DNA of 64,000 nucleotides from Butyrivibrio sp. (GCA_015056495.1 SVGC01000003.1:93210-157209), one strand, 5' to 3'; numbered from the stretch's first letter, positions 54,750-63,908 are shown. Made by a program: numbers and translations. Notes: generated from the letters alone by a model not told the origin.

Positions 54750-56261
54750 ATGATAGAAACAATCGCTAATATCAATAATGCTGTCAACAGCTTTGTATGG
54801 GGATTACCTATGCTGGTACTTTTAGTTGGCACAGGTATACTTATGACTATTTTGACCAAGTGTTTTCAGCTGACGCATTTTAAATATTGGATGAAGCATA
54901 CTCTTGGAGGAATTTTTGTAAATAAAAAGGTTACTGCCCATACAGCCAAGGAAGATCGCCAGATCAGCCAGTTCCAAAGTCTGTGCACTGCGCTGGCAGC
55001 TACAATTGGAACAGGTAATATTGCTGGTGTGGCAGCAGCTCTTGCAACAGGAGGCCCTGGATCGATATTCTGGATGTGGATCACTGCATTTTTTGGAATG
55101 ATGACCAATTATTCAGAAAATGTTCTGGGAATCTTTTATAGAAGAAAAAATGAGCATGGCGAGTGGTCAGGCGGAGCTATGTATTACCTGAATGACGGAC
55201 TTGGAAGCAAGAAGAATTGCAAGTATCTGGGAAAGACATTAGCAGTCCTGTTTGCAGTTTTCTGTGTTTTAGCATCTTTTGGAATAGGCAACATGAGCCA
55301 GATCAACTCTATAGCAGTTAATATGAATTCAGTATTTGGCGTTCCAATGTTTATTACAGGCATATTCCTGATGATCATTGCTGGCCTCGTTGTAGTAGGT
55401 GGTATCAAGAGGATAGCTGCTGTAACAGAGAAGCTTGTTCCTTTTATGGCAATAGTATATGTGGCCGGAGCAATTATCATTGTTATATTCAATTATGATC
55501 AGCTAGCAGCTGCCTTTATAGCTATCTTCAAAGGAGCTTTTGCTATGAAAGCTGTAGGAGGAGGCATAGTTGGATCTGGTGTCAGATCAGCTGTTACATG
55601 GGGTATGAAGAGAGGCGTATTTTCCAACGAAGCAGGCCTTGGTTCATCCGTAATGGTACATTCTGCATCCAACGTAAAAGAACCTGTTCAGCAGGGAATG
55701 TGGGGTATTTTTGAAGTATTTGCAGACACAATTGTAGTGTGTACTCTTACAGCCCTTGCAGTGCTAACAAGTGGAGTTATGGATCTAGGTACAGGTGAGA
55801 TGATCTCTTCAGCAGAAAAAACTGCCCTTGTATCAGAATCATTTTCAACCGTATTTGGACCTGCAGGTGGTGCATTTATTGCAATAGCAATACTTCTGTT
55901 TGCTTTTTCCACAACTCTTGGATGGAGTATCTATGGCACCAAAGCCTTTGAATATCTTTTTGGAACCAAAGCAACTATAGGGTACAAGGTCGTATTTGTT
56001 GTATTTATTGCTGTAGGTGCAACTATGAATCTTGAACTTGCCTGGGATCTTTCTGATACATTCAATGGACTCATGGCTATACCTAACCTGATCGGTGTAC
56101 TGTCACTTAGCGGAACAGTATCAGCCATTACCAAGAACTATATTGACAGAAGAATAAATGGAAAAGACATAAAGCCGATGTATTCTGCATTCCCTGTGAT
56201 CCAGAAAGAACAGGAAGATAGGGTAAAAGCAGAAAAAGAACAGCAGGAAGAGGCAGTATAA
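54750..56261 (+). CDS. Alanine/glycine:cation symporter (AGCS family)
   Basis: A 503-aa membrane carrier with about eleven helices that imports alanine or glycine with sodium or protons. Motifs: SLCTALAATIGTGNIAGVAA, FWMWITAFFGM, GGAMYYLNDGL and KRGVFSNEAGLGSS, all classic AGCS/AlsT signatures. The C-terminal tail is charged and cytoplasmic. AGGAGG precedes the ATG. No glycine riboswitch core was seen upstream, only a GC-rich hairpin. Confidence 0.94.
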   Translation: MIETIANINNAVNSFVWGLPMLVLLVGTGILMTILTKCFQLTHFKYWMKHTLGGIFVNKKVTAHTAKEDRQISQFQSLCTALAATIGTGNIAGVAAALATGGPGSIFWMWITAFFGMMTNYSENVLGIFYRRKNEHGEWSGGAMYYLNDGLGSKKNCKYLGKTLAVLFAVFCVLASFGIGNMSQINSIAVNMNSVFGVPMFITGIFLMIIAGLVVVGGIKRIAAVTEKLVPFMAIVYVAGAIIIVIFNYDQLAAAFIAIFKGAFAMKAVGGGIVGSGVRSAVTWGMKRGVFSNEAGLGSSVMVHSASNVKEPVQQGMWGIFEVFADTIVVCTLTALAVLTSGVMDLGTGEMISSAEKTALVSESFSTVFGPAGGAFIAIAILLFAFSTTLGWSIYGTKAFEYLFGTKATIGYKVVFVVFIAVGATMNLELAWDLSDTFNGLMAIPNLIGVLSLSGTVSAITKNYIDRRINGKDIKPMYSAFPVIQKEQEDRVKAEKEQQEEAV

Positions 56262-56282
56262 GACTGTTAAAAAATAAAAAAC

Positions 56283-56362
56283 AAAGAGCTATCGAAGTGC
56301 AGTTCCAAAAGTTATATAAATACTAACGATTGGAAACATGTGGCATCAGATAGCTCTTTTTT
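56283..56362 (+). terminator. Long-loop terminator after the symporter gene
   Basis: AAAGAGCTATC (56283-56293) pairs perfectly with GATAGCTCTTT (56349-56359), followed by further T residues. The 55-base loop contains its own complementary pieces (TTCCAA and TTGGAA), giving a two-tier hairpin. It ends 8 bp before the 3' end of the minus-strand tRNA gene and may serve that gene too. Confidence 0.72.
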
Positions 56363-56369
56363 GTATTAG

Positions 56370-56458
56370 CGGAGTTGAGGGGATTTGAACCCCTGCACCG
56401 GACAAGCCGACCTACCGGATTTCGAATCCGGACCCTTCAACCACTTGGGTACAACTCC
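56370..56458 (-). tRNA. tRNA-Ser (anticodon CGA)
   Basis: On the minus strand the 7-bp acceptor GGAGTTG/CAACTCC closes the molecule. The anticodon arm CCGGA-TTCGAAA-TCCGG gives CGA (complement at 56422-56424), reading serine UCG. A long variable arm typical of class II tRNA-Ser is followed by the T arm AGGGG-TTCAAAT-CCCCT. The discriminator is G and no CCA is encoded, so the end must be added after transcription. It stands alone, opposite to its neighbours. Confidence 0.95.
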
Positions 56459-56523
56459 TTGTATGTTCAAACAACCGAACGCCTTTAATTATACGGAATA
56501 GGGGCTATCAAGTCAATAAACTG

Positions 56524-56552
56524 TTGTTGTAGCAGTTCTAATTTTGTATAAT
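56524..56552 (+). promoter_or_regulatory. Promoter of pfkA
   Basis: TTGTTG (56524-56529), a 17-bp spacer and TATAAT (56547-56552), 53 bp before the pfkA start. Confidence 0.65.
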
Positions 56553-56605
56553 GAACATGGATGTTTTTGTTTGAAATTGCATATATATTTTAAGGAGGCT
56601 TTTCC

Positions 56606-57679
56606 ATGAAGAGAATTGGTATTTTAACCAGTGGAGGTGATTGTCAGGCTCTTAATGCAGCAATGAGAGGTGTTGTGAAGTGTCTTGCCACAAGTGGCCT
56701 TGAAATGGAAGTTTATGGCTTTTTGGAAGGTTATAAAGGACTTATATATGGCAATTTTAGAATGTTGACTCCTAAAGATTTTTCAGGAATCCTTACAAGA
56801 GGCGGCACCATTTTAGGCACATCAAGGACACCATTTAAGACTATCAAAGAACCTGATGAGAATGGACTTGATAAGGTAGAGGCTATGAAACAGAACTACT
56901 ACAAGTTGCAGTTGGACTGCCTGGTTGTACTTGGCGGAAACGGATCACAAAAGACAGCTAATCTTCTTAGCGAAGAAGGCTTAAATGTTGTATCTCTTCC
57001 AAAGACCATCGATAATGATCTCTGGGGTACAGATATGACATTCGGATTTCAGAGCGCTGTTGATGTAGCAACCACAGCAATTGATTACATCCATACTACT
57101 GCAGATTCTCATGGAAGAGTGTTTATTGTTGAGGTAATGGGACACAAGGTTGGATGGCTGACTCTTAATGCAGGAATGGCAGGTGGAGCAGATGTTATCC
57201 TTATCCCTGAAATACCTTATGATATAGACAAAGTAATAGATGCTATTGAAGGCAGAGAGAAACGTGGATCCAGATTTACTATCCTTGCAGTTGCTGAGGG
57301 AGCAATCTCTAAAGAAGATGCTAAACTTAGCAAAAAGGAATATAAAGAGAAACTGGCTCATTATACATATCCATCAGTTTCATATGAATTGGCAGACCAG
57401 ATCCAAAAGAAGACTGGCCGCGAAGTTCGTGTGACAGTTCCTGGCCATATGCAGAGAGGTGGAGCTCCTGACCCATATGACAGAGTATTTGCCAGCAGAC
57501 TTGGCGTAGAGGCTGGACAGCTTATCTTAAAAGAAAAATATGGATACATGGTGGCATATAAAAATAGAGAGATCGTAAAGGTTCCATTATCTGATATAGC
57601 AGGAAAATTAAAGAAAGTACCTGCAGATGCAAGTATAATAAAAGAAGCCAAAATGCTGGGGGTATGTTTTGGCGATTGA
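56606..57679 (+). CDS. pfkA: 6-phosphofructokinase (ATP or PPi donor uncertain)
   Basis: A 357-aa PFK-A family enzyme that phosphorylates fructose-6-phosphate in glycolysis. Motifs: GILTSGGDCQALNAAMRG, LGGNGSQKTA (110-118) and LPKTIDNDLWGTD (131-143), then EVMGHKVGWL. The family's donor-defining positions are mixed. The GGDG motif reads GGNG, with Gly at the position of E. coli G104 as in ATP enzymes. The position of E. coli G124 is K133, as in pyrophosphate enzymes. Phosphoryl donor and allostery are therefore open. AAGGAGG precedes the ATG. dnaX follows by 33 bp. Confidence 0.92.
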   Translation: MKRIGILTSGGDCQALNAAMRGVVKCLATSGLEMEVYGFLEGYKGLIYGNFRMLTPKDFSGILTRGGTILGTSRTPFKTIKEPDENGLDKVEAMKQNYYKLQLDCLVVLGGNGSQKTANLLSEEGLNVVSLPKTIDNDLWGTDMTFGFQSAVDVATTAIDYIHTTADSHGRVFIVEVMGHKVGWLTLNAGMAGGADVILIPEIPYDIDKVIDAIEGREKRGSRFTILAVAEGAISKEDAKLSKKEYKEKLAHYTYPSVSYELADQIQKKTGREVRVTVPGHMQRGGAPDPYDRVFASRLGVEAGQLILKEKYGYMVAYKNREIVKVPLSDIAGKLKKVPADASIIKEAKMLGVCFGD

Positions 57680-57712
57680 TCATCAAAAAGTTTTGTTGGA
57701 GTATTGATATAA

Positions 57713-59578
57713 ATGGCTTATGTAGCACTTTACAGAAAATTCAGACCACCTGTCTTTGAAGATGTTAAAGGACAGGATCATATAGTTACAACACTGAAAA
57801 ACCAGATAAGATCTGACAGAGTAGGACATGCTTACCTGTTCTGCGGAACCCGTGGAACAGGTAAGACTTCTGTTGCCAAGATTTTTGCAAGAGCAGTCAA
57901 TTGTGAACATCCGGTTGATGGAAGCCCTTGCGGAGAATGCGATACCTGCAAGGCAATTGCATCAGGCAGCAGCCTTAATGTTATTGAGATCGATGCTGCT
58001 TCCAATAACGGTGTTGATAACATCCGAGAAATTGTCGACGAAGTATCTTATTCTCCAACAAAAGGTAAATATAAGGTATACATCATAGATGAGGTTCATA
58101 TGCTTTCAACAGGAGCCTTTAACGCCCTGTTAAAAACATTGGAAGAACCACCGTCATATGTGATCTTCATACTGGCTACGACAGAACCACACAAGATCCC
58201 TATCACGATCCTTTCCAGATGTCAGAGATATGATTTTCACAGGATCACAGCAGACATCATCGAGGATAGATTAAAAGAAGTAACTACTGCAGAAAATGTC
58301 AGCGTAGAAGAAAAAGCATTAAAATACATTGCAAAAGCGGCAGATGGCTCAATGCGAGATTCTCTTAGCCTTTTAGATCAGTGTATTGCTTTTAACTATG
58401 GACAGGAACTTACTTATGACAAAGTCCTTAGCGTTCTTGGAGCGGTTGATACAGGTATTTTTGGAAATCTTTTTTCTTATCTGTATAATCAGGACATCGC
58501 AGCTGCTCTTAATCTCCTGGCTGATGTTGTAGTTCAGGGACGTGAGCTGACGCAGTTTGTAAATGACTTTGTATGGTATCTGCGAAACCTAATGCTGGTT
58601 CGCACTTCTGACCAGATGGAGGATGTTGTAGATATGTCCTCAGACAATCTTCTGGCACTTAAAGAGCAGGCTGCCAATACAGATATGGATACGATCCTCA
58701 GATATATCAGGATTTTTTCTGAGCTATCTTCCAAAATGCGCTATGCAACTCAGAAACGTATTTTGATAGAAATGGAATTCATCAAGATCTGCAAGCCTCA
58801 GATGGAAGATACAAGGGATTCCTTAGAAGACAGGATCAGGATCCTTGAAGAGCATACTGCAAAAGCAGATAAAGTGCTAAGTGGCATCAAAAGCGGCAAG
58901 ATAGCAGTTGCTGCTGCACCAGGTCAGAGCGTTAGTGCTCCTGTTGAAGTCAAAAAGCTGGATCATGCTGTTCCAGATGATATAAAGCGTATCGTTAATG
59001 AATGGGGCAAGTATATGATGAATATGCCTCAGCCTGACAGAGGATATTTAAAAAATGCTCGCTTAAGTATAGACAATGATGATAAACTGCTTATAGTCAT
59101 CGATAATAAAACACTTGCTGAGCATTATCATGAAGAACAGTATTATCAGAATCTTGAGAGATTTTTTGAAGAACAGATGGGAAAACAGGTCGATTTTGAA
59201 GTAAGATATCTTGAAAGTGAAAAACGCTTTGAAGAAAATTATATCGACTTGGCATCAATAAACTTTGATATAATTACTGAGGAAGAAGTATCGATTCCTA
59301 CAACTCAGGAAACGGCAACGGATATAGAAGAAGCATCTGTAAGTGCTGATGCGCCTGAAGATATATCAAAAGATACTTTTGCAGAAGCTGATACAGTACA
59401 GCCGATAAGTACAGATGGTCTTGCAGAAGGCTTTGATGCAATAAATCTGGATATTGATGAAGAGGAAGATATTATCCCGCCTGAAGCGCTTGCTCTAAGT
59501 GGTGCTATGCAGGAAGATGCAATGGATGATGAAAATGCATTCGAAGAAAAAGATGATGATGACATTCAAAATGAATAG
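57713..59578 (+). CDS. dnaX: DNA polymerase III subunits gamma/tau
   Basis: A 621-aa clamp-loader ATPase. P-loop GTRGTGKTS (45-53), zinc-binding cysteines C64, C73, C76 and C79, Walker B YIIDEVHML, and sensor regions follow the standard DnaX layout. The C-terminal third (about 510-621) is very acidic and low in complexity. I found no A-AAA-AAG slip site, so a programmed frameshift giving a short gamma is unlikely by the E. coli mechanism. TTGGAG precedes the ATG. It opens the dnaX-ybaB-recR block conserved in bacteria. Confidence 0.96.
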   Translation: MAYVALYRKFRPPVFEDVKGQDHIVTTLKNQIRSDRVGHAYLFCGTRGTGKTSVAKIFARAVNCEHPVDGSPCGECDTCKAIASGSSLNVIEIDAASNNGVDNIREIVDEVSYSPTKGKYKVYIIDEVHMLSTGAFNALLKTLEEPPSYVIFILATTEPHKIPITILSRCQRYDFHRITADIIEDRLKEVTTAENVSVEEKALKYIAKAADGSMRDSLSLLDQCIAFNYGQELTYDKVLSVLGAVDTGIFGNLFSYLYNQDIAAALNLLADVVVQGRELTQFVNDFVWYLRNLMLVRTSDQMEDVVDMSSDNLLALKEQAANTDMDTILRYIRIFSELSSKMRYATQKRILIEMEFIKICKPQMEDTRDSLEDRIRILEEHTAKADKVLSGIKSGKIAVAAAPGQSVSAPVEVKKLDHAVPDDIKRIVNEWGKYMMNMPQPDRGYLKNARLSIDNDDKLLIVIDNKTLAEHYHEEQYYQNLERFFEEQMGKQVDFEVRYLESEKRFEENYIDLASINFDIITEEEVSIPTTQETATDIEEASVSADAPEDISKDTFAEADTVQPISTDGLAEGFDAINLDIDEEEDIIPPEALALSGAMQEDAMDDENAFEEKDDDDIQNE

Positions 59579-59597
59579 ATAGAAAAGGAGAACTAAA

Positions 59598-59942
59598 ATG
59601 GCAAAACGTGGAGGATTTCCAGGCGGAGGAATGCCTGGTAATATGAATAATCTGATGAAGCAGGCACAGCGTATGCAGCGTCAGATGGAGGAAAGCCAGA
59701 AAGAATTAGAAACAAAGGAATTCACAGCTAAAGCTGGTGGCGGTGCAGTTGAAGCAACTGTAATGGGAAATAAGACACTTAAGAGCGTAGTTATTTCTCC
59801 AGAAGCTGTAGACCCTGATGATGTAGAAATGTTACAGGATCTGATCGTGGCAGCAGTTAATGAAGCTATGTCACAGGCTGACGCTGCTAGCAGCGACATG
59901 CTTGGCAAGATGACAGGCGGTCTTGGAGGATTACCATTTTAA
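59598..59942 (+). CDS. YbaB/EbfC nucleoid-associated protein
   Basis: A 114-aa DNA-binding protein with a Gly/Met-rich start, the helix [20 protein letters not shown] and the conserved beta-hairpin [20 protein letters not shown]. It is the usual partner between dnaX and recR. The stop TAA (59940-59942) overlaps the recR start ATG by one base. AAAAGGAGAA precedes the ATG. Confidence 0.95.
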   Translation: MAKRGGFPGGGMPGNMNNLMKQAQRMQRQMEESQKELETKEFTAKAGGGAVEATVMGNKTLKSVVISPEAVDPDDVEMLQDLIVAAVNEAMSQADAASSDMLGKMTGGLGGLPF

Positions 59943-60541
59943 TGGATCTCTATAGCGGACATATTAATAAACTTGTAGAGGAACTGGCGTCTCTTCCGGG
60001 TATCGGAGGTAAATCAGCTCAAAGACTTGCTTTTCATATAATCAACATGCCAAAAGACAGAGTTGAGAGACTGACCAGAACCATTTCTGAAGCAAGAGAA
60101 AACGTACACTACTGTAAGATCTGTTGCACATTAACAGATGATGAAGTATGTCCTATATGTAGTAATGAAAAAAGAGACCATCATACAATAATGGTGGTTG
60201 AAAACACCAGAGATCTGGCGGCATATGAGAAAACCGGTAAATACGAAGGTGTTTATCATGTACTTCATGGAGCTATATCTCCAATGCTTGGAGTTGGCCC
60301 GGGAGATATTAAACTTACTGAGTTAATGCAGAGATTACAGACAGAAGATATTTCAGAAGTAATAGTAGCAACCAATTCCAGCCTCGAAGGTGAGACTACA
60401 GCAATGTATATCAGCAAACTGATCAAACCTACAGGAATAAAGGTTACACGTATTGCAAGCGGAGTTCCTGTTGGAGGAGATCTCGAATATATTGATGAGG
60501 TCACACTACTTAGAGCACTAGAAGGACGTACAGAATTATAA
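59942..60541 (+). CDS. recR: Recombination mediator RecR
   Basis: A 199-aa protein of the RecFOR gap-repair pathway. An N-terminal helix-hairpin-helix ([19 protein letters not shown]) is followed by a zinc finger with C58, C61, C70 and C73, then a Toprim domain ([33 protein letters not shown]) and the C-terminal Walker B-like region. Length and motif order are normal. The one-base overlap with ybaB (TAATGG) implies translational coupling. Confidence 0.96.
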   Translation: MDLYSGHINKLVEELASLPGIGGKSAQRLAFHIINMPKDRVERLTRTISEARENVHYCKICCTLTDDEVCPICSNEKRDHHTIMVVENTRDLAAYEKTGKYEGVYHVLHGAISPMLGVGPGDIKLTELMQRLQTEDISEVIVATNSSLEGETTAMYISKLIKPTGIKVTRIASGVPVGGDLEYIDEVTLLRALEGRTEL

Positions 60542-60570
60542 TTACTTGAAGATGTATAGTGGAGGACAAA

Positions 60571-61611
60571 ATGGGAGTAAAAAGGGAGTTTTTAGGAGAA
60601 GCAAATAACGGAGCACCTGTATATGGCTATCATATAACCAATACAAATGGCATGGAAGTTGTAGTAATGAACTTTGGTGCAACTATTAAGAATATCTTTG
60701 TTCCAACCAAAGATGGAGAAAAGATAGATGTAGCATTGGGTTATGATGACCTTTCACAGTATTTTACTAATGATGTATTCTTTGGCTCTACTGTTGGACC
60801 AAGTGCTAACAGGGTTAAAGATGCCAAGTTTACAATTGATGGCCAGGAATACATTTTAGCTATCAATGATGGTGCCAACAATCTTCATTCAGATGCTAAC
60901 GAAGGACTTCATAAAAGAGTGTGGGACACTGTTGAGGAAGAAAATAGCGTTACTTTTTCTATTAAAATGGAAGACGGAGATATTGGCTTTCCTGGAAATA
61001 AAGAATTCTCACTCACATATACACTTGGCGATGACAATGCACTAAGTCTGCACTATCATGCAACCAGTGATGCCAATACTTTGATCAATCCAACTAATCA
61101 CGTATATTTTAATCTGAGTGGACATAAAGCTCAGCTTATTGGTGACCATGTTATGCAGATGAATGCATCAAAATATACACCAGTAGTAAAAGGTGCGATA
61201 CCTACAGGAGAAATAGCTGACGTGGCTGGAACACCGCTGGATTTCACACAGGCTAAGCCTATTGGTAAAGATATCGATGCTGATTTTGAGCAGCTGGAAC
61301 TTGTAGGTGGTTATGATCACAATTTCTGCATTGACAATGCTGATGGAACAAGAAGAAGCTTTTGCGATGTTACAAGCCCTGTAACCGGTATAACATTGCA
61401 TTGCTCTACTACACTTCCTGGATTCCAGTTTTATTCAGGTAACTTTATAAATGATGTTCCTGGAAAAGAGAATGTTGTTTATAAGAAGAGAAGCGGATTC
61501 TGCTTGGAAACACAGTTTTATCCTAACTCTATAAATGAACCTGAATTCCCGGATTCAGTATTTGGACCAAACAGAGAGTATGATTCTATTACTGTTTATC
61601 AGTTTTCTTGA
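60571..61611 (+). CDS. galM: Aldose 1-epimerase (mutarotase)
   Basis: A 346-aa beta-sandwich enzyme that interconverts alpha and beta anomers of glucose or galactose. Motifs: NFGATIKNIFVP, the substrate Arg/His region VGPSANRV and NNLHSD, NPTNHVYFNLSGH with a catalytic His, YDHNFCID, and the C-terminal FCLETQFYPNSINEP with the catalytic Glu. I chose the ATG at 60571 behind GGAGG; a GTG at 60559 would cover that site. No other galactose gene is nearby, so it appears as a passenger in the dnaX-recR operon. Confidence 0.92.
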   Translation: MGVKREFLGEANNGAPVYGYHITNTNGMEVVVMNFGATIKNIFVPTKDGEKIDVALGYDDLSQYFTNDVFFGSTVGPSANRVKDAKFTIDGQEYILAINDGANNLHSDANEGLHKRVWDTVEEENSVTFSIKMEDGDIGFPGNKEFSLTYTLGDDNALSLHYHATSDANTLINPTNHVYFNLSGHKAQLIGDHVMQMNASKYTPVVKGAIPTGEIADVAGTPLDFTQAKPIGKDIDADFEQLELVGGYDHNFCIDNADGTRRSFCDVTSPVTGITLHCSTTLPGFQFYSGNFINDVPGKENVVYKKRSGFCLETQFYPNSINEPEFPDSVFGPNREYDSITVYQFS

Positions 61612-61636
61612 TAAATAGTAAGAGACGGGGAAACAG

Positions 61637-62851
61637 ATGGCAGAAGTCAGGGATTTCAGCTTATACGCAAATAAAAAAAATAATATTGAAGATCAGATAA
61701 GTGAACCATCTTATCAGGAAAAGATAAGAAATCACAGGATGCTGGTATTTTTTAGAACAGTCGCAATAGTTGCAATAGCCATTGTGGCTGTTGCTATTAT
61801 ATATGTAAATTGGAGAGACAAGTACTATAGTACTGCTACTGTAACACAAAATGCCCAAATTACAGACGCAACTAATTCAACGATGCTAAATCTCAATGGA
61901 CAGATCCTGATGTATAGTAAGGATGGTGTCTCACTATTAAATGCTCAGGGAACATCTCTGTGGAACCTGACTTATCAGATGCAGAACCCTATCAGCAGAT
62001 CCTGCCAGGATGTTGTAGCCATAGGTGACTATAACGGACATTATATCTATGTTGCTGATTCAAATGGAGAACTGGGCGTAATAGATACCAATCTTCCTAT
62101 CCGTGATTTTTGTGTAGCTTCGCAGGGCGTAGTAGCAGCAATTTTGGATGACACAGATGTAACCTTGATATATCTCTACGATTCTCAGGGAAATGAACTA
62201 GCCAATTTTAAAACAACTATGGCTGATAGTGGATATCCTATAGACGTGGCTATTTCTCCAAGCGGAGAGTTGGTATGTGTGTCGTATCTATATCCTGAGG
62301 ATGGAGAATTAAAGACCAGCATCGCTTTTTATAATTTTGGATCAGTTGGTCAGAATGCAATAGACAACTATGCAAGTGGATATATCTATCCAAGTGTAGT
62401 AGTTCCTTTTGTACATTTCCTTAATAATAAGACAGCATTTGCCGTATCAGATGACAGGATCATGTTTTATAATGGGAGCGAAGTTCCTGTTAGCGGAGTA
62501 GAGCATCTTACAGGTACAGATGAGATCAGATCGATATACTATAGTCAGGACTATATTGGATTAGTGTTCTTTAATGGAACCGAAGAAGGAGAATATAGAC
62601 TGGAAGTATATAACGATTCCGGATCAAAAGTATCAGAGGAATATTTTGACATTGAATATAGTAACATATTCTTTTCAAATGGACAGATCATAGTTTATTC
62701 TGACTCAGATATGATCATATATAGTAACGAAGGAGCGATAAAATACGAAGGAAGCTTTGACCAGACAGTTAAATCTGTCATACCTACTTCTATTAGAAGT
62801 AGATTCCTGCTTGTAACAGAGAACGCCATTTACACAATGGATCTCAAATGA
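61637..62851 (+). CDS. DUF5711 family membrane-anchored beta-propeller-like protein
   Basis: A 404-aa protein with a cytoplasmic N-terminus (1-34), one transmembrane helix (about 35-58, MLVFFRTVAIVAIAIVAVAIIYVNW in parts) and a large external region. That region is made of repeated beta units (LNLNGQILMYSKDGVSLLN, GYPIDVAISPSGELVCVSY, YSQDYIGLVFFNGTEEGEY, FFSNGQIIVYSDSDMIIY) that read like a seven-bladed propeller. It matches what is annotated as DUF5711 in Clostridia; function unknown. Its TGA stop overlaps the ATG of a 30-codon ORF (ATGATAA at 62848). Confidence 0.78.
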   Translation: MAEVRDFSLYANKKNNIEDQISEPSYQEKIRNHRMLVFFRTVAIVAIAIVAVAIIYVNWRDKYYSTATVTQNAQITDATNSTMLNLNGQILMYSKDGVSLLNAQGTSLWNLTYQMQNPISRSCQDVVAIGDYNGHYIYVADSNGELGVIDTNLPIRDFCVASQGVVAAILDDTDVTLIYLYDSQGNELANFKTTMADSGYPIDVAISPSGELVCVSYLYPEDGELKTSIAFYNFGSVGQNAIDNYASGYIYPSVVVPFVHFLNNKTAFAVSDDRIMFYNGSEVPVSGVEHLTGTDEIRSIYYSQDYIGLVFFNGTEEGEYRLEVYNDSGSKVSEEYFDIEYSNIFFSNGQIIVYSDSDMIIYSNEGAIKYEGSFDQTVKSVIPTSIRSRFLLVTENAIYTMDLK

Positions 62852-62940
62852 TAAAAAGAATTACCTTTATATATTCGATGCCTGAAACAATAATGATATC
62901 TAATAGTAATAAAGAGAATGAACAGGTAAACACTATATGA
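62848..62940 (+). CDS. Putative 30-aa bridging ORF between the DUF5711 and cvpA-like genes
   Basis: The ATG at 62848 overlaps the upstream stop (ATGA), and the ORF's own TGA (62938-62940) overlaps the cvpA-like start (ATGA at 62937). The frame is open between them for 30 codons (MIKRITFIYSMPETIM ... NTI). No ribosome binding site is visible, so translation would depend on reinitiation. This may be a coupling device rather than a functional peptide; it could also be chance. Confidence 0.4.
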   Translation: MIKRITFIYSMPETIMISNSNKENEQVNTI

Positions 62941-63398
62941 TAGCAACCTTAAATGTGCCGCAGTTGATCATGATAACTGCGGCATTAATAATAATTATAT
63001 GGAGAGTATCTTACGGATACCAAAATGGAATAATGGAAGAAGCTGCAGGTATAATAGCACTAATTGCAGCTCTTACAGCTCTATACATAGCTATGAACAT
63101 TTCACATGACATTACAAATCACTCATTTAGCAGTATAGCAGGTAAAATAGTTTATTTTGTAATAGCTGTGATCGTTTATAAGCTTGGACATACAATAGGT
63201 AAGGCTCTTAAACCGGTTAAATATATTCCATTGATAGGACAGGTGGATAAACTGGCAGGTGGATTACTTGGTTTTGTTGAAGCATATATATTGATCCTTA
63301 TAGTTCAAAAGATATTTGGAGTTGAAATAATTGGATTAATAATATCAACAATAACGGAATTGTACACAATTGTCAGAAAATACATTACAACTTTATGA
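62937..63398 (+). CDS. CvpA family membrane protein
   Basis: A 153-aa protein with four transmembrane helices: about 8-24, 32-52, 64-84 and 104-128. YQNGIMEEAAGIIALIAALTALYIA and the GxAL...IPLIGQVDKLAGGLLGFVEAYIL stretch are the CvpA/colicin V production-protein pattern. The family is widespread, with a poorly defined role in envelope homeostasis. Its own ribosome binding site is weak (CAGGT), consistent with coupled translation from the overlapping upstream ORF. It is the last gene before the rRNA operon. Confidence 0.85.
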   Translation: MIATLNVPQLIMITAALIIIIWRVSYGYQNGIMEEAAGIIALIAALTALYIAMNISHDITNHSFSSIAGKIVYFVIAVIVYKLGHTIGKALKPVKYIPLIGQVDKLAGGLLGFVEAYILILIVQKIFGVEIIGLIISTITELYTIVRKYITTL

Positions 63399-63439
63399 AA
63401 TTAACATAAATAATTAATCAAAAAATTATAAAAAGCCAT

Positions 63440-63519
63440 ATATGGTCCTCAAAAATAAAAAAGCTCTAGATGTTGTATATATGGTAGTTGTGGAATTTCT
63501 GGGATCAGCAGGACCATAT
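63440..63519. repeat. 10-bp perfect inverted repeat with 60-bp loop
   Basis: ATATGGTCCT (63440-63449) and AGGACCATAT (63510-63519), between the cvpA-like gene and the rRNA promoter. There is no T run after it. The 526 bp from 63399 to the 16S start hold this repeat, two promoters, a boxA-like element and leader hairpins; no gene was seen. Confidence 0.6.
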
Positions 63520-63582
63520 TGTTGTATTTATACCAGTTCTAATTTGGCTTAAAAAAATTGTGTAAAAAATTAATAAAACTTG

Positions 63583-63611
63583 TTGCATTAATTAAAATCT
63601 AGTGCTATACT
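63583..63611 (+). promoter_or_regulatory. rRNA promoter P1
   Basis: TTGCAT (63583-63588), a 17-bp spacer and TATACT (63606-63611), preceded by an A/T-rich UP-element-like tract (about 63547-63580). Confidence 0.75.
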
Positions 63612-63706
63612 CTGTATTACCCGCTGCGGTGAGGAACACAAATCACTGCAAAAGGAAAAATGAATAAGTTTGAAAAAACTTTTTCAAAAAAGTTTTCGAA
63701 AAGTTC

Positions 63707-63735
63707 TTGACAGCAAACAAACGAAGTGATATCCT
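63707..63735 (+). promoter_or_regulatory. rRNA promoter P2
   Basis: TTGACA (63707-63712), a 17-bp spacer and TATCCT (63730-63735), preceded by runs of A and T (63668-63703) resembling an UP element. Confidence 0.75.
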
Positions 63736-63770
63736 AACAGAGTTGCTGCGAGAGATGCGGCAAGAACAAA

Positions 63771-63789
63771 GCACTTTGACAAATAAACA
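63771..63789 (+). promoter_or_regulatory. boxA-like antitermination element
   Basis: GCACTTTGACAAATAAACA resembles the boxA sequences (GCACTTTGAAAAC type) of clostridial rRNA leaders, which recruit Nus factors. Confidence 0.6.
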
Positions 63790-63830
63790 GTAATGCAACC
63801 CTGAAAAATTCATTGAATTTATTCAGAACA

Positions 63831-63908
63831 ACTTATGACAACCAGCCGGGAGTCATAAGTATAAACAAACCAAAAGTAATAACGGACAGGACTAGCAAAT
63901 AGTCTTGT
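63831..63908 (+). promoter_or_regulatory. Pre-16S leader hairpins
   Basis: Two stems precede the 16S gene: ACTTATGAC/GTCATAAGT (63831-63839 and 63852-63860, perfect 9 bp) and ACAGGACTA/TAGTCTTGT (63886-63894 and 63900-63908, one wobble). They may be processing or antitermination structures of the precursor RNA. Confidence 0.55.

Noticed and set aside
58940..58960. Possible dnaX frameshift slip site (GTC AAA AAG)
   Set aside because: The heptamer is C-AAA-AAG, not A-AAA-AAG, and no downstream stem or suitable short frame was seen.
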